A stretch of 64,000 nt of DNA from Tubiluchus corallicola. Its lineage: Eukaryota > Priapulida > Priapulimorpha > Priapulimorphida > Tubiluchidae. The stretch spans positions 50,001 through 114,000 of the forward strand of contig JAQGDQ010000669.1 in assembly GCA_030141605.1 (NCBI GenBank), in the 5' to 3' direction. Below, one piece after another: positions 36,861-49,893 of this stretch (positions within the stretch are counted from its first letter, which is position 1; each line of letters begins with the position of its first letter). The position numbers and the translations under genes are program-made. The notes below the pieces were generated by a model. The model was given only the letters and a program-made list of their open reading frames with translations. It searched no databases and was not told where the DNA came from.

Positions 36861-38440
36861 GTACTCGAAAATTACGACAGTCTATGTAATCTTTATTCGC
36901 AAAATGCTGTATACGTTTTAAAAACTGCATTTAAAAAACAATAACAACAACAATACTCAGAACAAAATCAAAACAAGAACAAAACATTAAATCTCTAACA
37001 TGTCATACAAGCAATACCGTCAGTTCAAAGCGTGTGCTTGACTATGCATACAGCCCCTATTCCGTTTAATACATTATTTCATTAAACAACAAATATTTCA
37101 TTGTTATTTGACCTTCTTTTGCTCAGTATAATTCGAGTTTACGCTTTGGACTTTTATCTACATAAGTGGAATTATTGGCAGGTTATGCTGCATTTAAGAC
37201 AAATTTTAATTTGCCTATCAACTAAGAAAAATAAATGCAGAACTTTCGTAATCTAAACAGACATAATTATGTTTATGCATTGTCACGTCGGTACGCAATA
37301 ATTGTTGTTAGCATTAAGGCTCCATTCTGGATTTTTTTAAATTTAACCCTTTTAAATACGAGTGATTAGTAGTTATAATAATGATAATAATATATGCATG
37401 TATATAAGCACATATAACTGCTAGGTTTGTTTACATATAATAACTATTTTGTAGATATAAATATTTATTGTTGGTTAGGCAGTAGAAAACCATTATAGAG
37501 TTATTTTTGAAAAGAATATGCATCACCTTATTGGTGGGTTTTGTGAACTTCTCATTAACAGACTTTATTTTATTTTCAAAAACTAGCAATAACATTGTGT
37601 GTGCATCTGTGCCTCCTTTAGTTAAACGTAAAGTTTCATAGTTCACTAGGCATGCAAAGCAAGAAAAGGCATATTCTACGTAAGTCATAGTTTTGATATT
37701 CCTATAAAAAAGAAATATTCTTTATAATCATATGGAAAATAAGCCTTTCGCTATAAAGCAATTACATAAACTATAAAAGTCGAGTGAAACGTACTTTAGT
37801 CTTTGCGAAGGGTCCTGGAAGATCCTAGATTAGGAAAAATCCAATAGGATTCATTAAAGATAAAATTTTCAAGTAAGGCGTGTGTTTAAGCTCAATTTTT
37901 ATCAAGATTTTTATCCGGTGTTATAAAACGTCGCAACAGGTGGCAGCACAAACCTAGCTATAAGTATATTATATTCCATCAGCAATATTCACTGTTACGT
38001 ACTACTATAGTGATTTTGCAAATATCCATCACAATTTAATTTTTGTTTAGCCATACTTCCTGTTAACCGAAAGAAGGCAATGCCTTATTCACCTTTTGAC
38101 TTAATAATTATACTGTATTTCGTTTGTAAATAGTTACAAAATCATTTTTGTATAAGCCTGAAACTAACATAAACTTGCTTTCATTGTTCTCGCTAGCATT
38201 TTAGAACACTCACACGTGCAGTAACAATGAGCACTGTTTAAGCGAATTTTTGATTTCATGGCACTAACTAAAATGATTTAACTTTGTCATATTTTTTTCA
38301 GTTTCGCTGCTAACAAACACAACCGGTTTTCATAGACAAAACTCTGTCTGCTTTAGTTTGAACGACAATAGATCTTAGAATGTTGACCTAAAATTATTTA
38401 CTGCTTCACAATTCACATTTATATCTGTATACTAACACTC
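36861..38440. other. Intergenic DNA without recognisable gene
   Basis: AT-rich sequence with a possible poly(A) signal AATAAA at 37230-37235 for Wnt5. Short frames have no homology. Confidence 0.5.
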
Positions 38441-38475
38441 ATGTTATGTCATATCTAGTCTATTCTCTGCTTTTC

Positions 38476-38775
38476 TTTTGTCTTCTCTTCTCTTCTCTTC
38501 TCTTCTCTTCTCTTCTCTTCTCTTCTCTTCTCTTCTCTTCTCTTCTCTTCTCTTCTCTTCGCTTCGATTCGATTCGATTCGACTCGACTCGACTCGACTC
38601 GACTCGACTCGACTCGACTCGACTCGACTCTACTCTACTCTACTCTACTCTACTCTACTCTACTCTACTCTATTCTATTCTATTCTATTCTATTCTATTC
38701 TATTCTATTCTATTCTATTCTATTCTATTCTATTCCATTCTACTCTACTCTACTCTATTCTATTCGACTCTAATG
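38476..38775 (+). repeat. Ordered pentanucleotide ladder
   Basis: Successive homogeneous blocks: (TCTTC)n, a short (GATTC)n, (GACTC)n, (TACTC)n, (TATTC)n, then short TACTC and TATTC blocks. Neighbouring blocks differ by one or two substitutions per unit. Ser/Leu-rich frames over it are artefacts. Confidence 0.95.
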
Positions 38776-39820
38776 TATCTTCAGTTGCACCTATAACATG
38801 CCACACAATAAGTAGAGGCTGCAGAGTAATCAACTGTGTGTACATATTGTGAAATGAATAATAAAGTTTGCATGAAAACGACGTTGTTGCAGTCAGATCT
38901 TGTTTCTGTATTCTTCATTGTTGGCAGATTTAAATAAAACTTGTTGTACGTGAATGAAACGTAAAATCAAAAATTGCCTACGTTGCCCTGCTTTAACCGC
39001 AAGATATTCATCATCAGCAGTACAATGCCCATTAAGTTTATCGTAAATTCAAACTTTCGTAACAATTTATAAGGTTTTGGCTTTATGAATATGGTTGGTG
39101 GCGCCATCTGTTCGAACTTGGCATAGTTTTTTAAATTGCATTATTCAACCGGTCCAATTTAGGCCCTATAAGAAAACAGTAATAAAGGAAAATTTGTATG
39201 TAAAAAGTAAATTTTTGCATCGGTAACATTTGCAGACACTGTAGCAAATTAAAGATCATTTACATATATTGAGTTATCTATCAAACCGAATGTCAGGGAC
39301 ACTGATGTTGTAGCACATTGTCAACAGATGGAAGCACCTTACGCCTAAATATAACAGTACCTTATAAATGTGTCATGATGGCATTATAACTAAAAATTTA
39401 AGCTTAAACTAAAAGAAAGGAACAACTGCAGACTATGCTCCAGAAAGCTTCGACATTTTACCCTTCAGTCCTTCAAACGATCCAACAACATTACAATCCA
39501 TTATTTTAAAAAAATATTACTTTAATCCATTATTTTATAAGAATGCCAACACACTTTCAACTAAATTTAGTTCGAAAGCTAAAAGCGAACATCACCAAAG
39601 TCGTGCAGGATGTTTAAAAAAACCTTCGTCCGCCAACTGCAATATTTATTGCTGTGTCATGGCACACTTACGATTTTCACCGAACAACTTGAAGACGTTG
39701 TAGCCATCTATAAACTACTATAAACTATAAACTAATATAAACTAAGCTATAAGCCTACGGCATTAATCAAGCAGCTGAAAGATCCACTTCTTTTATAGTG
39801 CCTGGTCAATGTCCATGACC
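38776..39820. other. Intergenic DNA without recognisable gene
   Basis: No homology seen. 39705-39755 has a small 'ATAAACTA' tandem run. Confidence 0.5.
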
Positions 39821-41145
39821 TTAGAGCACAAGAAAACCCTCCACTTACTTAAAGCTTAAAAAAAGTCGTCTTGAAATTTTGTACCACTTACATGTTACAT
39901 ACGGCTTGCGTGGACAGTAACGCTGTATAAAACTTGTAACTTCCGCGACGACCGTTAGACGCAGCCATTTTGACAATAAGTCATTTGAAACAAGTTTAGA
40001 TAACGCCCAGTAAAGTTTGAGAAACTAATCAGAGCATCCGAAGCGCACACGTCACTAAATAAGTAACATTTTTAATTACAGCATCTTGTTAACAAGATTA
40101 AAAACGTTTTTTTAATTAGTGAGTGGTGCACCCTGGAGGTGAGTCAACGACATTTTACCATTTAGCGAAAATATTTTGAATAATTAACAATTTTCTTTTC
40201 TAGTTACACAAATCTTTCAAGCGAAATGCTAAGTACTATAACTTTGCATGGAAAGCCTTTGGGACATAGTTGAACATTCCATCTTCTTCCCTGATTTAAG
40301 CTGTGCGTATATGACGTCATGTAATGGTGCGGTCGTAACAGTATTACGGAAGATTTAAATTGAAAGAGCAAAAACCTTTTCAAAGCAAGTACGATCTACG
40401 CCCAAAATTGCTATAAAGTAATATAATTTTTTAAGGGGATTTTTCTGAAAACTACTTCAGGTCCCGCTTTCTTGTCCTTTAAAGCCATTTTTGAGACGTG
40501 CTGTAAAATTTCTCTCCCTCCCCAAAGCAATACTGAACCCAATCTTAAACTGTAGGTCAAAACAATCTACTCTTTAAAATATTGAAAGGAAACATATTAT
40601 TTTCTTCAAAAATCAAACACGTGAGAGAATTATTACCACAGAAACGCAATTTCACGTGCGCGCCACTAGTTCTTCGCTGCTACATGCATTTCGCAATTCG
40701 CTAGTTAGACCGGCACTAGCGCATGCATTTCGGAAACGCATTGCACACAAAATAGATGCAATACCTCTCAGTTCAGATGTGTTAGTTTCTGACGAACTAC
40801 ATGCGTTTGGCACCTCATGCGTGGTAAATTTGAAATTTGAATTTTTATCTTAAAACTTGCCTAGTTTTAGCACAACACACTGAATATTAAGACTCACAGT
40901 AACGTTGTACTTCAATTTTCGCTTTCGCAAACACAAGCAACACACTCGCGGAATATTTTTGCTGTTGAAAATTATGTTAGCTTGTGATATCATCAATAGT
41001 TGGGCTCGCCGGCCCTTAAATAAGCTTTTGATCTATTGTTAAATTATTAGAAACGATTTCGCAGTACTAATTGTGTTAAAATGTATACTTTTTGTCAGAC
41101 TTGAAAATGGAGTAGTATATGAAAAATCACCCGGTCCTCCTTTAA
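39821..41145 (+). repeat. Composite TTAA-ended repeat, copy D (most complete)
   Basis: Module 1 (39821-40482) starts TTAGAGCACAAGAAAA and ends 'TTTCTTGTCCTTTAA', giving short inverted termini. It carries 'GCAGCCATTTTGACAATAAG' and TGACGTCA at 40312-40319. Module 2 follows to 41145 and ends 'CCCGGTCCTCCTTTAA'. No transposase frame is present; a 65-codon frame near 40656 is within the repeat and not a gene. The element is non-autonomous and its superfamily is undetermined; TTAA at the ends is compatible with piggyBac-like integration. Confidence 0.8.
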
Positions 41146-42039
41146 TGTTGCTACACTCTCTCTGCGGACAAACGTCTAGAAAGTCTTACACTTCCTGTAT
41201 ATTCATTTTCTGATTATACCAATCGATCAAATCGCACATTTGCTAGAAGAAAAAAGTTGGCAGAAGAAAATCGAACAGATGACACACGCTTTGTAAGTTG
41301 CTGTTTTTGGGCAAAATCGAGTAACTAATGTATATGTGAGCGCCTCGAGGGCAACAATCCGAGTTATGTACAGCAAAAACGATCTGTTCGTCTGGTTTAG
41401 ATGAATCCCAGACTTGTATTTACTCAAGATATCGATCATACTCACAAAACACGTCAGTTTCATTATTTCAAGGCGTCTCCAAGAATTGGCAAACCGCGAG
41501 GCGGATTCATGCCATTCAATTCAATAACAACTAAAATTTACACGTTAAGTGATATTTTTCTTGACAGATGGCGCGACCAGAAAGTATTTATGGCAATCGA
41601 TAATAATTAGAAAACTAAACTTTAGTAACAATGGGAGAAGGATAATGCACAATCCTAACTAGGAATGGTATTTAGACTATTTTTGAAAACAATAAATAAT
41701 TCAGTCCATTCCCTTAATATATTCAGTATTCCTTCCCCGTGAATATCACCACTAATAATCGATATTCGTTCACCAGGCAGCATTTAGACGTACATTGCGT
41801 TTCGGGAAAAAATTATTACAACGATCAAATAACTAATAAATACTTGCAATTTCGTAATTCATTTAAAAATCTTCACTTCTACAAAGCCGTAAATATCGAC
41901 GCGTCAAATTTATTGTGAATCTACGAACTTATTTATTTATTTAGTTGTAAAACAAAAAAAGAATTTGCGCAGCAAACTAGAATAACGCACGTCACAACGC
42001 GTAATGCAAGTTTAGCTGATTTTCCTCAAAACGATGTTT
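41146..42039. other. Intergenic DNA without recognisable gene
   Basis: Short open frames on both strands (for example 41227-41463 on -) show no recognisable domain. Confidence 0.45.
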
Positions 42040-42598
<559 letters not shown>

Positions 42599-43559
42599 AG
42601 TCTGTTGTTCCCACTAGCCTCTGCGACAAAATGGTACTAACGTCACGTGACGAGAAATGAAAATAATTTTTTCGCAAAACTCTTTGTACGGAGAAAGGAT
42701 AAGGCTTTTATAAAATAGCCATTCCATTCTATTTTACTTCATCTCTTCGCGCTAAAAAACCTAAAGATCTCACTTTCTGGCATTAGACTCGCAACGTTTT
42801 GCAATGTAAAAACGGAACCTCACGACACACGCATTGATTTTCTACAGCTGCTATTGAAGTCTATAGGTAACTTTATCACGATTTAAAATTCTATTTAAAA
42901 AAGTCACCACCCACTGTCGTAAATGTTTCACTGATTTACGACTGACTTTTCATTCTTCAATGACCTAGAGAACGCAGCCAAGAAATTTTATTGTTATGCA
43001 TCATTGTCATGGATACGCCCTGCACATGCGTCAGCTGAATGTTGATATCCGTCATGATTGAATATGGAACCACAGAGAAGAGACTTTTTTTCTGAGACTG
43101 ACGAAATAAAATGACGGGGAACAGAAAATGGCCGTTAATCCAGAAATACTGTGGAACACTAGCATAGCCCAAGACAATAAGAACTTAGCTTAATATATAG
43201 TACCATAAATTATAGAATTATATAAATTAGGCCTGAAAATTCTGCCTATATATACACCTATAATTTATATAGATTTTGAAGTAAGCGCATTGTCTAATGA
43301 TTATACATTGAGAATGGTCTTTAAAATTGTGCTGCTGTGACAAAGTATTATTGCGAATAGCTTATTGCTGATAAAAAGTAAGTTAGATCTACCGTCAGAC
43401 AAATTATACATAATTATACCAGAAACTGGAAAATTTCACTATGACTGTGACTGACTTCGGGCTGCAGCTAGCCAGGCCCGACGAGAGTGGGGGCAGGGGG
43501 TCAGTACCCCAGTGTCTAGGGGCCCCGGGAAGATTAAAGGCGCAACAAGGTTTTATATA

Positions 43560-43968
43560 GCTAGAGCCAGGGCCTATTTCAAGGGGGGAAGAGAGGATAC
43601 TTCCCCGGGGCCTCACCCTCCAGGGGGGCCTCGCGCCAAGGTAACATTTTTTTGCTTTATGCGAACATACTCCCTCTCTCTCTCCTCTCTCTCTCTCTTG
43701 CCGCACGCCAGTATTGACAAGTATTAAGGACTAGTCTTGAGAATAAAGCAGTTTTTCTTTCAATTGTTCTTTCCTCTAACAACTGTATAACTCCATATTT
43801 TCTCTTTGAAAATGCTTCTCCGGAGTTCTAGCAGTTCAAAAATTTTCTGGGCGCCAACCATGGTAGCGCCCGCCCCCGGCGCTTCGCTGCCCCCCCCCCC
43901 CCCGATGGGGCCTCACACGCCCCACTTCCCCGGGCCTCGCCTAGGCTGAAATAGGCCCTGGCTAGAGC
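43560..43968. mobile_element. hAT-type MITE, copy 2, with perfect 8-bp target duplication
   Basis: Element 43568-43960 lies inverted relative to copy 1, bounded by GCTAGAGC at 43560-43567 and 43961-43968. Termini 'CAGGGCCTATTTCA' and 'TGAAATAGGCCCTG' are intact. It includes an extra GC-rich segment with a run of 15 or so C near 43890. GC-rich flanking DNA (43475-43545) may belong to another, older repeat that it entered. Confidence 0.95.
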
Positions 43969-44978
43969 TGTTAAAGTTTTTCTTTTTCATAAACTTGTGT
44001 ACGTGGATCAGCCATTTCTTTTTGGCTTTTTTCTAGCTTTTTCTTCATCATTAGTACTTTTTTGATTGGTGGAGTCATTGGAAATAATGGGGAATTAGAT
44101 CGTTCACAAAACTTGACGAAGTTGAGAGTTTTACTTTTTACTTTAGTTAATTAAAAAATATATATGAATTTTCAGATTTTTGTTTTGCTTATAGTCATCA
44201 CAGTATCAATGTATTGGGTTCTTATAGTATAACGTTAATAGTGTCATTCCTGTGTTTAGTTCAGATTTATGAAATGTTTTTCCACCTCAGCCCACCTGAA
44301 GTGGGGCCCTTGATGCTTGCTACCCTGAAGCCAGTATTGGCCCACTAGCTTTCAATGACCCAGGGCTGCTTAGACGTGTGCTACAATGATAATTATTGGT
44401 GAATTGAATGGTAAAATAAAATTATTATACTGTCATCCAGTATACACAAGACGTTATTCGCGGTTCTTGGGTCCCAAGTTCAAATCTTGCACAAACGGCT
44501 CAGTAGACTTGCTACTTACACCGGTTACACGTACGCGTTTTATAAAAATTATAATTCTGAACAATAATTCAGAATTGTGCTGAATAATCCGACCTAGAAG
44601 ATTTATTCCGAATCAAGAGAATAGACCTACTGCGGTCAAATTTTAATAAGAAAGAAATCTTTATTTTGTAGTGAAATCACAACTTGGCTATAATGAAATA
44701 AACACTATTGATAATTATGACAAAACAAGCCAAAACAGCCACGTACATCTCTTTAACAACCTTCTGATCGAAGATGAAAATCAGCCTGTACCTGTACCCT
44801 ATGCTAAATTCCCCAAGCAAACCTGTTTCGCCTCTTAAATAAAACATTCTGGGTTTATACCACGTCGCCTACTTCGCTACACACTGCCTATAGTCCTATA
44901 CACTGTAATTAATGTTTGACCTCTACAGTATGTGTCTGCCACTAGCTCAGCTAGAGTGAAACTTGTGTTATCTGTTTA
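43969..44978. other. Intergenic DNA upstream of FBXL14
   Basis: No gene recognised. A tRNA-like 'AAGTTCAAATCTTG' lies near 44480. Confidence 0.45.
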
Positions 44979-45019
44979 GTCACGTGACGTCATACAGCAA
45001 GACGGAGTAGTCACGTGAC
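44979..45019 (+). promoter_or_regulatory. Paired GTCACGTGAC palindromes (E-box/CLEAR) with overlapping CRE
   Basis: GTCACGTGAC occurs at 44979-44988 and again at 45010-45019, starts 31 bases apart (about three helical turns). The first overlaps TGACGTCA at 44985-44992. GTCACGTGAC is the optimal site of USF and MiT/TFE bHLH-zip factors, and TGACGTCA that of CREB/ATF. The second site ends 54 bases before the FBXL14 start codon; an initiator-like TCAGTT lies at 45053-45058. A core-promoter role is inferred from position. Confidence 0.7.
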
Positions 45020-45073
45020 TTGACGCGCGGCCCGCTGTACAGTAATTCACACTCAGTTTGGCGTGCGCGCAAG

Positions 45074-46339
45074 ATGGATGTGCGTTGTTTGCTGTCCCCT
45101 TTTGAGAGGCAAATTCCTGACATTTCTAGTTTGTTTCCCGAAATATTAGCTATGATTTTTAGTTACCTGGATGTGAGAGACAGGGGTAGAGCGGCACAAG
45201 TGTGTGTAGCTTGGAAAGAGGCCGCATACAATCGTTCTGTGTGGAGAAATGTCGAGGCGAAGTTACATCTACGAAAGCACTATCCCACGTTATTTCAAAG
45301 CTTGGTTACAAGAGGTATTCGACGAATACAAGTGCTCAGTTTGCGGAGAAGTCTTCGCGATGTTATAAAAGAGGTGCCAAACGTGGAAAGCTTAAATCTG
45401 AGCGGTTGTTTCAACGTGACAGATATTGGTTTAGGACACGCGTTTTCGACTGACGTGCCTGCACTAACCGTGTTAAATTTGAGCCTGTGTAAGAAAATTA
45501 CCGACACAAGCCTGGGCAAAATTGCTCAAAGTTTAAAAAATTTGGAAGTGTTAGAATTGGGTGGCTGCTGTGATATTACGAACACAGGATTGTTGTTAGT
45601 GGCTTGGGGTCTGAAAAGGTTGAAAACGCTAAACCTACGTAGCTGTAGACACATTACAGACATTGGCATAGGTCACATAGCGGGTATGAGCCGTCAGGCT
45701 GCCGACGGAAATTTAAAATTGGAAAATCTTAGTTTACAAGACTGCCAAAAATTGTCAGACCAGGCGCTAAAACACATCAGCGAAGGTTTAATCGAACTGC
45801 GGACGTTAAATTTGAGTTTCTGTGCAAACATACGCGACCCGGGAATGAAATTCCTAGCGAAAATGCCATCACTCGAGAGCCTCAACTTACGCAGCTGCGA
45901 CAACATTAGCGACACTGGCATTGCGTATTTAGTAGACGGTGGTTCCAAACTCCTCGCTCTAGACGTAAGTTTTTGTGATAAAATCGGTGACCAATCTCTC
46001 GTCCATATCTCCCAGGGTCTCTACAATATCCGGACTCTACGGTTAAGCGCCTGTCACATCACAGACGAGGGGGTGAGTAAAGTTGTGAGGACATTAAAAG
46101 ACTTGTCCAGCCTTCACATAGGTCAGTGTACGAACATTACAGACCGTGGGCTAGAGTTGATATCAGATTTCTTGCCATTACTGACTGAAATCGACCTGTA
46201 CGGGTGCACCAGTGTTACGACTGTTGGCCTTGAACGGGTCATGCAGTTGCCAAAGTTGTCTATGCTGAACCTGTGTTTAGGAGGAGAACTGCAAATACGT
46301 GGGCGAGATTGTACCAGTACAGTGCGTTCTATTTCTTGA
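45074..46339 (+). CDS. FBXL14: F-box and leucine-rich-repeat protein, FBXL14 / Ppa family
   Basis: Substrate-recognition subunit of an SCF (Skp1-Cullin1-F-box) ubiquitin ligase; known FBXL14 and Drosophila Ppa proteins target transcription factors such as Snail-type and Pax proteins for degradation. The single exon encodes 421 residues, close to the usual 400-420. The F-box spans about residues 20-60 ('LFPEILAMIFSYLDVRDRGR', 'AAQVCVAWKEAAY', 'SVWR'). From about residue 95 to 405 come roughly a dozen cysteine-type LRRs with the L-x-L-x-x-C-x-x-I-T-D pattern, for example 'VESLNLSGCFNVTD', 'LEVLELGGCCDITNTGL' and 'LNLRSCDNISDTGI'. The ATG at 45074 (A at -3, G at +4) is the first in-frame AUG and adds about 12 residues before the region where the human protein starts. 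The frame is intact and intronless, as expected of this conserved gene. It lies 9.5 kb downstream of Wnt5, same strand. Confidence 0.97.
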   Translation: MDVRCLLSPFERQIPDISSLFPEILAMIFSYLDVRDRGRAAQVCVAWKEAAYNRSVWRNVEAKLHLRKHYPTLFQSLVTRGIRRIQVLSLRRSLRDVIKEVPNVESLNLSGCFNVTDIGLGHAFSTDVPALTVLNLSLCKKITDTSLGKIAQSLKNLEVLELGGCCDITNTGLLLVAWGLKRLKTLNLRSCRHITDIGIGHIAGMSRQAADGNLKLENLSLQDCQKLSDQALKHISEGLIELRTLNLSFCANIRDPGMKFLAKMPSLESLNLRSCDNISDTGIAYLVDGGSKLLALDVSFCDKIGDQSLVHISQGLYNIRTLRLSACHITDEGVSKVVRTLKDLSSLHIGQCTNITDRGLELISDFLPLLTEIDLYGCTSVTTVGLERVMQLPKLSMLNLCLGGELQIRGRDCTSTVRSIS

Positions 46340-46442
46340 TGTTTAAGAGTCCTAAATGACTTACCTTGCTCAAAATCAGTGTCTCTGTGTACGAACTATA
46401 CTGTCCACGTACGTTGAATCTATTTTGCTAATTTTGTGTGTA

Positions 46443-46448
46443 AATAAA
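46443..46448 (+). terminator. Poly(A) signal of FBXL14
   Basis: AATAAA 104 bases after the stop codon, followed by T-rich sequence. A short 3' UTR is implied. Confidence 0.7.
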
Positions 46449-47620
46449 TTAAAGTTATTTAGTTAAATTTATTAAACATTTTTATTTTAAAAGTTTATCG
46501 TAGCCGATGTAGTTGCTTTAAAAATTTTTGATAGCTGTAGTTATTATGATATTTTTATTGTTTTAGGCTTAATTTCGTTGTTTCAAAACTAGCTATAAAG
46601 TATGTGAAATCACCAATCAAATTGTTTTTTTAAGTTACGCAAATAGTTTTTGCATACTAATCATTTAAAACACTTATTGCAACATAATTACGTTTGTAGA
46701 TTACCAACAAACAACGAAAAGATTAAAAATCTTTTTATGATTTACCTGCATTTAATATCTACAAAATTATCTGCATTCTCGTCAAATGATTTTTTGAATA
46801 TTTTCTGACTTATGTCTAAAACTTGTATTTTGCTTGCAGTTTTTCATACATTTTCCAACTTTATAGAGCATTTTTCAAATTAAGAACCTAGATTTCTCAC
46901 AAATTTTTGTGAAATATCTAATTTAAATAAAGTAGGCAAGTACTGAGCCTGAATTTTAGTTATTTGCACAATTTTCTCTAGCTAGCTTAAATTTTAGGTT
47001 CATCAACTTTTTGCTGCTTCTTTAATTCTTTAATGTCATTATGCAGTAGTGTTACCGCTTTATCTTCAAAATACAGTATTTTTCAACATTGACGTTTTAG
47101 CAAAAAGGAGGCATTAAAGAATTACATATTGCTAATCTAGTACATTTAATTCAACCAGAGAAACGTGAGTTCATCCACCTAAGAATTGACATGGGCCTTT
47201 ACTGATCAGATTTCCTTTTGGTTCAAATTGTTCGACATGCAGTGTGAAAGCTTTTGGTTCGATTCCAGTGCATCACGTTTTTTCTACCAAGCTAACGATT
47301 ATTGTTGTTGGATGCTGACGTTAATACTGCAGCATTAACAATTGTATGTAGCCTCGCTTAATTATGCAGCATTGGGACTGAAAGGAGTACCTAGAATGGC
47401 CACATTGTTATGGCAATGCTAGGCTTGGATAGTTACTAAGTTCATGACTTCTGGAAAGGCGTTTCTCTTGCGGAGAGAAGTTGTGGACTCAACCAAGAGG
47501 ATTACCCTTGATAATTGAATAGATTCTGGTCCTGCCACAAACATTTACAAGCCATCGCAGAGAACTAATTTGTTATTAATAATAAATTATAATAATAAAT
47601 TATTTGTTGCTGTAAGGCGC
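46449..47620. other. Intergenic DNA without recognisable gene
   Basis: AT-rich. 'TTTTGGTTCGATTCCAGTG' near 47250 resembles a pol III B box but lacks a tRNA context. Confidence 0.5.
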
Positions 47621-47621
47621 A

Positions 47622-49422
47622 GGATAAGATACATATTCACAATTATACGATAGTAAAAATATATAAGGTAAGATTAGGTAATAGAATGTTCTCATTTTCT
47701 ATGAGGGTCATCAGTTTGATTTCGTTGAATTTGCATCGACTGATTAACTAACTTTTACCCTTCCTAATGTAGTAACTTATTTAAGTCACTGGTCAAACAT
47801 GATCCAAGTGTCTATGGTTAGCGATCTATTGTAAACTGAAATCATTCAGTTCAACTTATCGAGACCATTCACATGAGTTATACAGGAATATCAGTCTTCT
47901 CTCACATGGTTGATAATCACTGATTGATCCTTCATAGATATTATTTTTTATTGCAAATATAGATACTCACCTTCACGTTCACCTGGGATTTACACTAAGT
48001 AATAAGTGTACAAATACAGATAACACTAACATTTAGCACATTGCGTCCAAAGTTTAGGTAACCAACTGTATTTGTTAAAACTTATTATGACAGGTGCTTG
48101 CCATTAAATGACAGATAATTTTTTGATAAATTACCATGCACTACTTCTGCTTAAAGACCCCTTTAAAATAAGGATAAGCTACAAATATATTTGCCACATT
48201 TTTCTCAAAGTATATGACTTTGTTGAACTTCAAGAGCCTCATTTTCACATGGACATAAATTTGCTGCTCCTCAAGAGCCTAATTTTAAGTTGGGCATGAT
48301 TTTGTTCTTACGTGAGAGCCTCATTTTAACATGGATGTGATTCTGTTGCTCCTCGGGAGCCTCATTTTAACATGGATGTGATTCTGTTGCTACTCGAGAG
48401 CCTCATTTAAACATGGGCATGATTTTCTTGCTCCTCGAGAGCCTCATTTTAACATAGATAAAACATGCTACTAGCCTGCGAATCTCCGTGATAGATTAGC
48501 CTACAGCACATGGCATGTATTTAATACAAGAATCCGCGGGCAACATGCTTTTGTAATTAAAAAGCCGCCTAGCGGGGAAATGTAGTTATAGTAAGCTACG
48601 CTTAAAGTGGTACTCTACTGCGCAAAAATTTTAGCCCTAGTATTTTGTTTTTTACAGTTATTCCCCTCTCACAAACTGTATACATTGGAAATTCCCGATT
48701 GAAAGTCTTTCACGGGCTTAAAATACGGTCACTCAGAAATGTATTTTGTAGTCTATTTGATACCAGTTAAAAGATAAATATTATATGAAATATGTTGCTA
48801 ATAAATACGTATTTTTCTTATCAGACGTTTAAAAAAGATTCTTGATAGTGTACGGTAAAGCAATGTGTAAAGTTATCTGAGCGATAACGATTTTAAGGGG
48901 GCCTTTAAGCAGACGTAGTGTCATTTAATGACAAGCACCTGTCATAATAAGTTTTAACAAACACAGTTGGTTACCTAAACTTTGGACGCAATGTGCTAAA
49001 CGTTAGTGTTACCTGCATTTGCAAACTTATTACTTAGTGTAAATCTCAGGTGAACGTGAAGGTGAGTATCTATATTTGCAATAAAAAATAACATCAGGGA
49101 TGTTGATAAGGATGAATCAGTGATTACCAATCATGTGAGAGAAGACTGATATTCCTGTATAACTCATGTGAAAGGTCTCGATAAGTTTACAATAGATCTC
49201 GATTTCAGTTTACAATAGATCGCTAACCATAGACACTTGGATCATGTTTGACCAGTGACTTAAATAAGTTACTACATTAGGAAGGGTAAAAGTTAGTTAA
49301 TCAGTCGATGCAAATTCAACGAAATCAAATTGATGACCCTCATAAAAAATGAGAACATTCTATTACCTAATCTTACCTTATATATTTTTACTATCGTATA
49401 ATTGTGAATATGTATCTTATCC
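47622..49422. mobile_element. Foldback element with ~490-bp inverted arms
   Basis: Left arm 47622-48112 and right arm 48919-49422 are reverse complements with scattered mismatches and small indels over nearly their whole length, starting 'CAGGATAAGATACATATTCA' and ending with its complement. The 0.8-kb interior contains a 41-bp minisatellite and no transposase. I could not identify a target duplication. Long-armed foldback or non-autonomous DNA transposon; superfamily unknown. Confidence 0.85.
48234..48460 (+). repeat. 41-bp minisatellite, about 6 units, inside the foldback
   Basis: 'GAGCCTCATTTTAACATGGA' recurs at 48234, 48275, 48316, 48357, 48398 and 48439. The rest of each unit reads 'TGTGATTCTGTTGCTCCTC'. 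The later units are the most alike. Confidence 0.9.
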
Positions 49423-49530
49423 TGTAATTATGAATTATATATGACAATCTCCATCTAGATGTGTCCATATAGCTAGGCCGCTCCACTACTTTAGAACTGG
49501 CACGTTATTTTAACTTGACTAATCTTTACA

Positions 49531-49893
49531 TTCTAAATTAAAAGACCTCTTTCGGCCATGGACGTAAATACTTCTAAGAATTTGTCCAAAAACTGTCCCA
49601 CCCCACGTATGCGAACGGGCTCAGTGTATGAACACCACCATAAACGTGACAAACGAGTCACCGTAAGGTTGAAAATGACTGTAAGTCCAGAGAAAAAAAT
49701 TCTTATAAATAATTTGCTAGAGATAGACGGTATTTGTGGAAGTTCTTCTTGAATTGAGTGAGATTGTAGTTTTCAGAGAAACAATTTTTGATAGAGAATT
49801 ACACAGATAAGAAGCCCTGTGGAAAAGAACTGAATTTATAAGCAGTTGTTTTACACCTAAGAATGTCTTGGCGACCAAAAAAGAGATAATCGT
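49531..49893 (+). repeat. Direct repeat L, copy 1
   Basis: Collinear with 50111-50445 ('ACGTAAATA-TTCT-AGAATT', 'CGGGCTCAGTGT', 'AAATAATTTGCT', 'GTAGTTTTCAGAGAAACAA'). A 64-codon frame at 49558-49752 is broken in the second copy, so I do not call it a gene. Confidence 0.75.

Noticed and set aside
40656-40853. 65-codon frame, also seen in related form at 31872 and 51367
   Set aside because: It recurs because it lies within module 2 of the TTAA-ended repeat; the frame is broken in other copies.
47622-49422. Polinton/Maverick transposon (long terminal inverted repeats)
   Set aside because: Arm length fits, but the whole element is only 1.8 kb and has no polymerase, integrase or capsid frames.
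49558-49752. 64-codon basic frame
   Set aside because: The second copy of the same repeat (50111-50445) breaks the frame and no homology is recognised.
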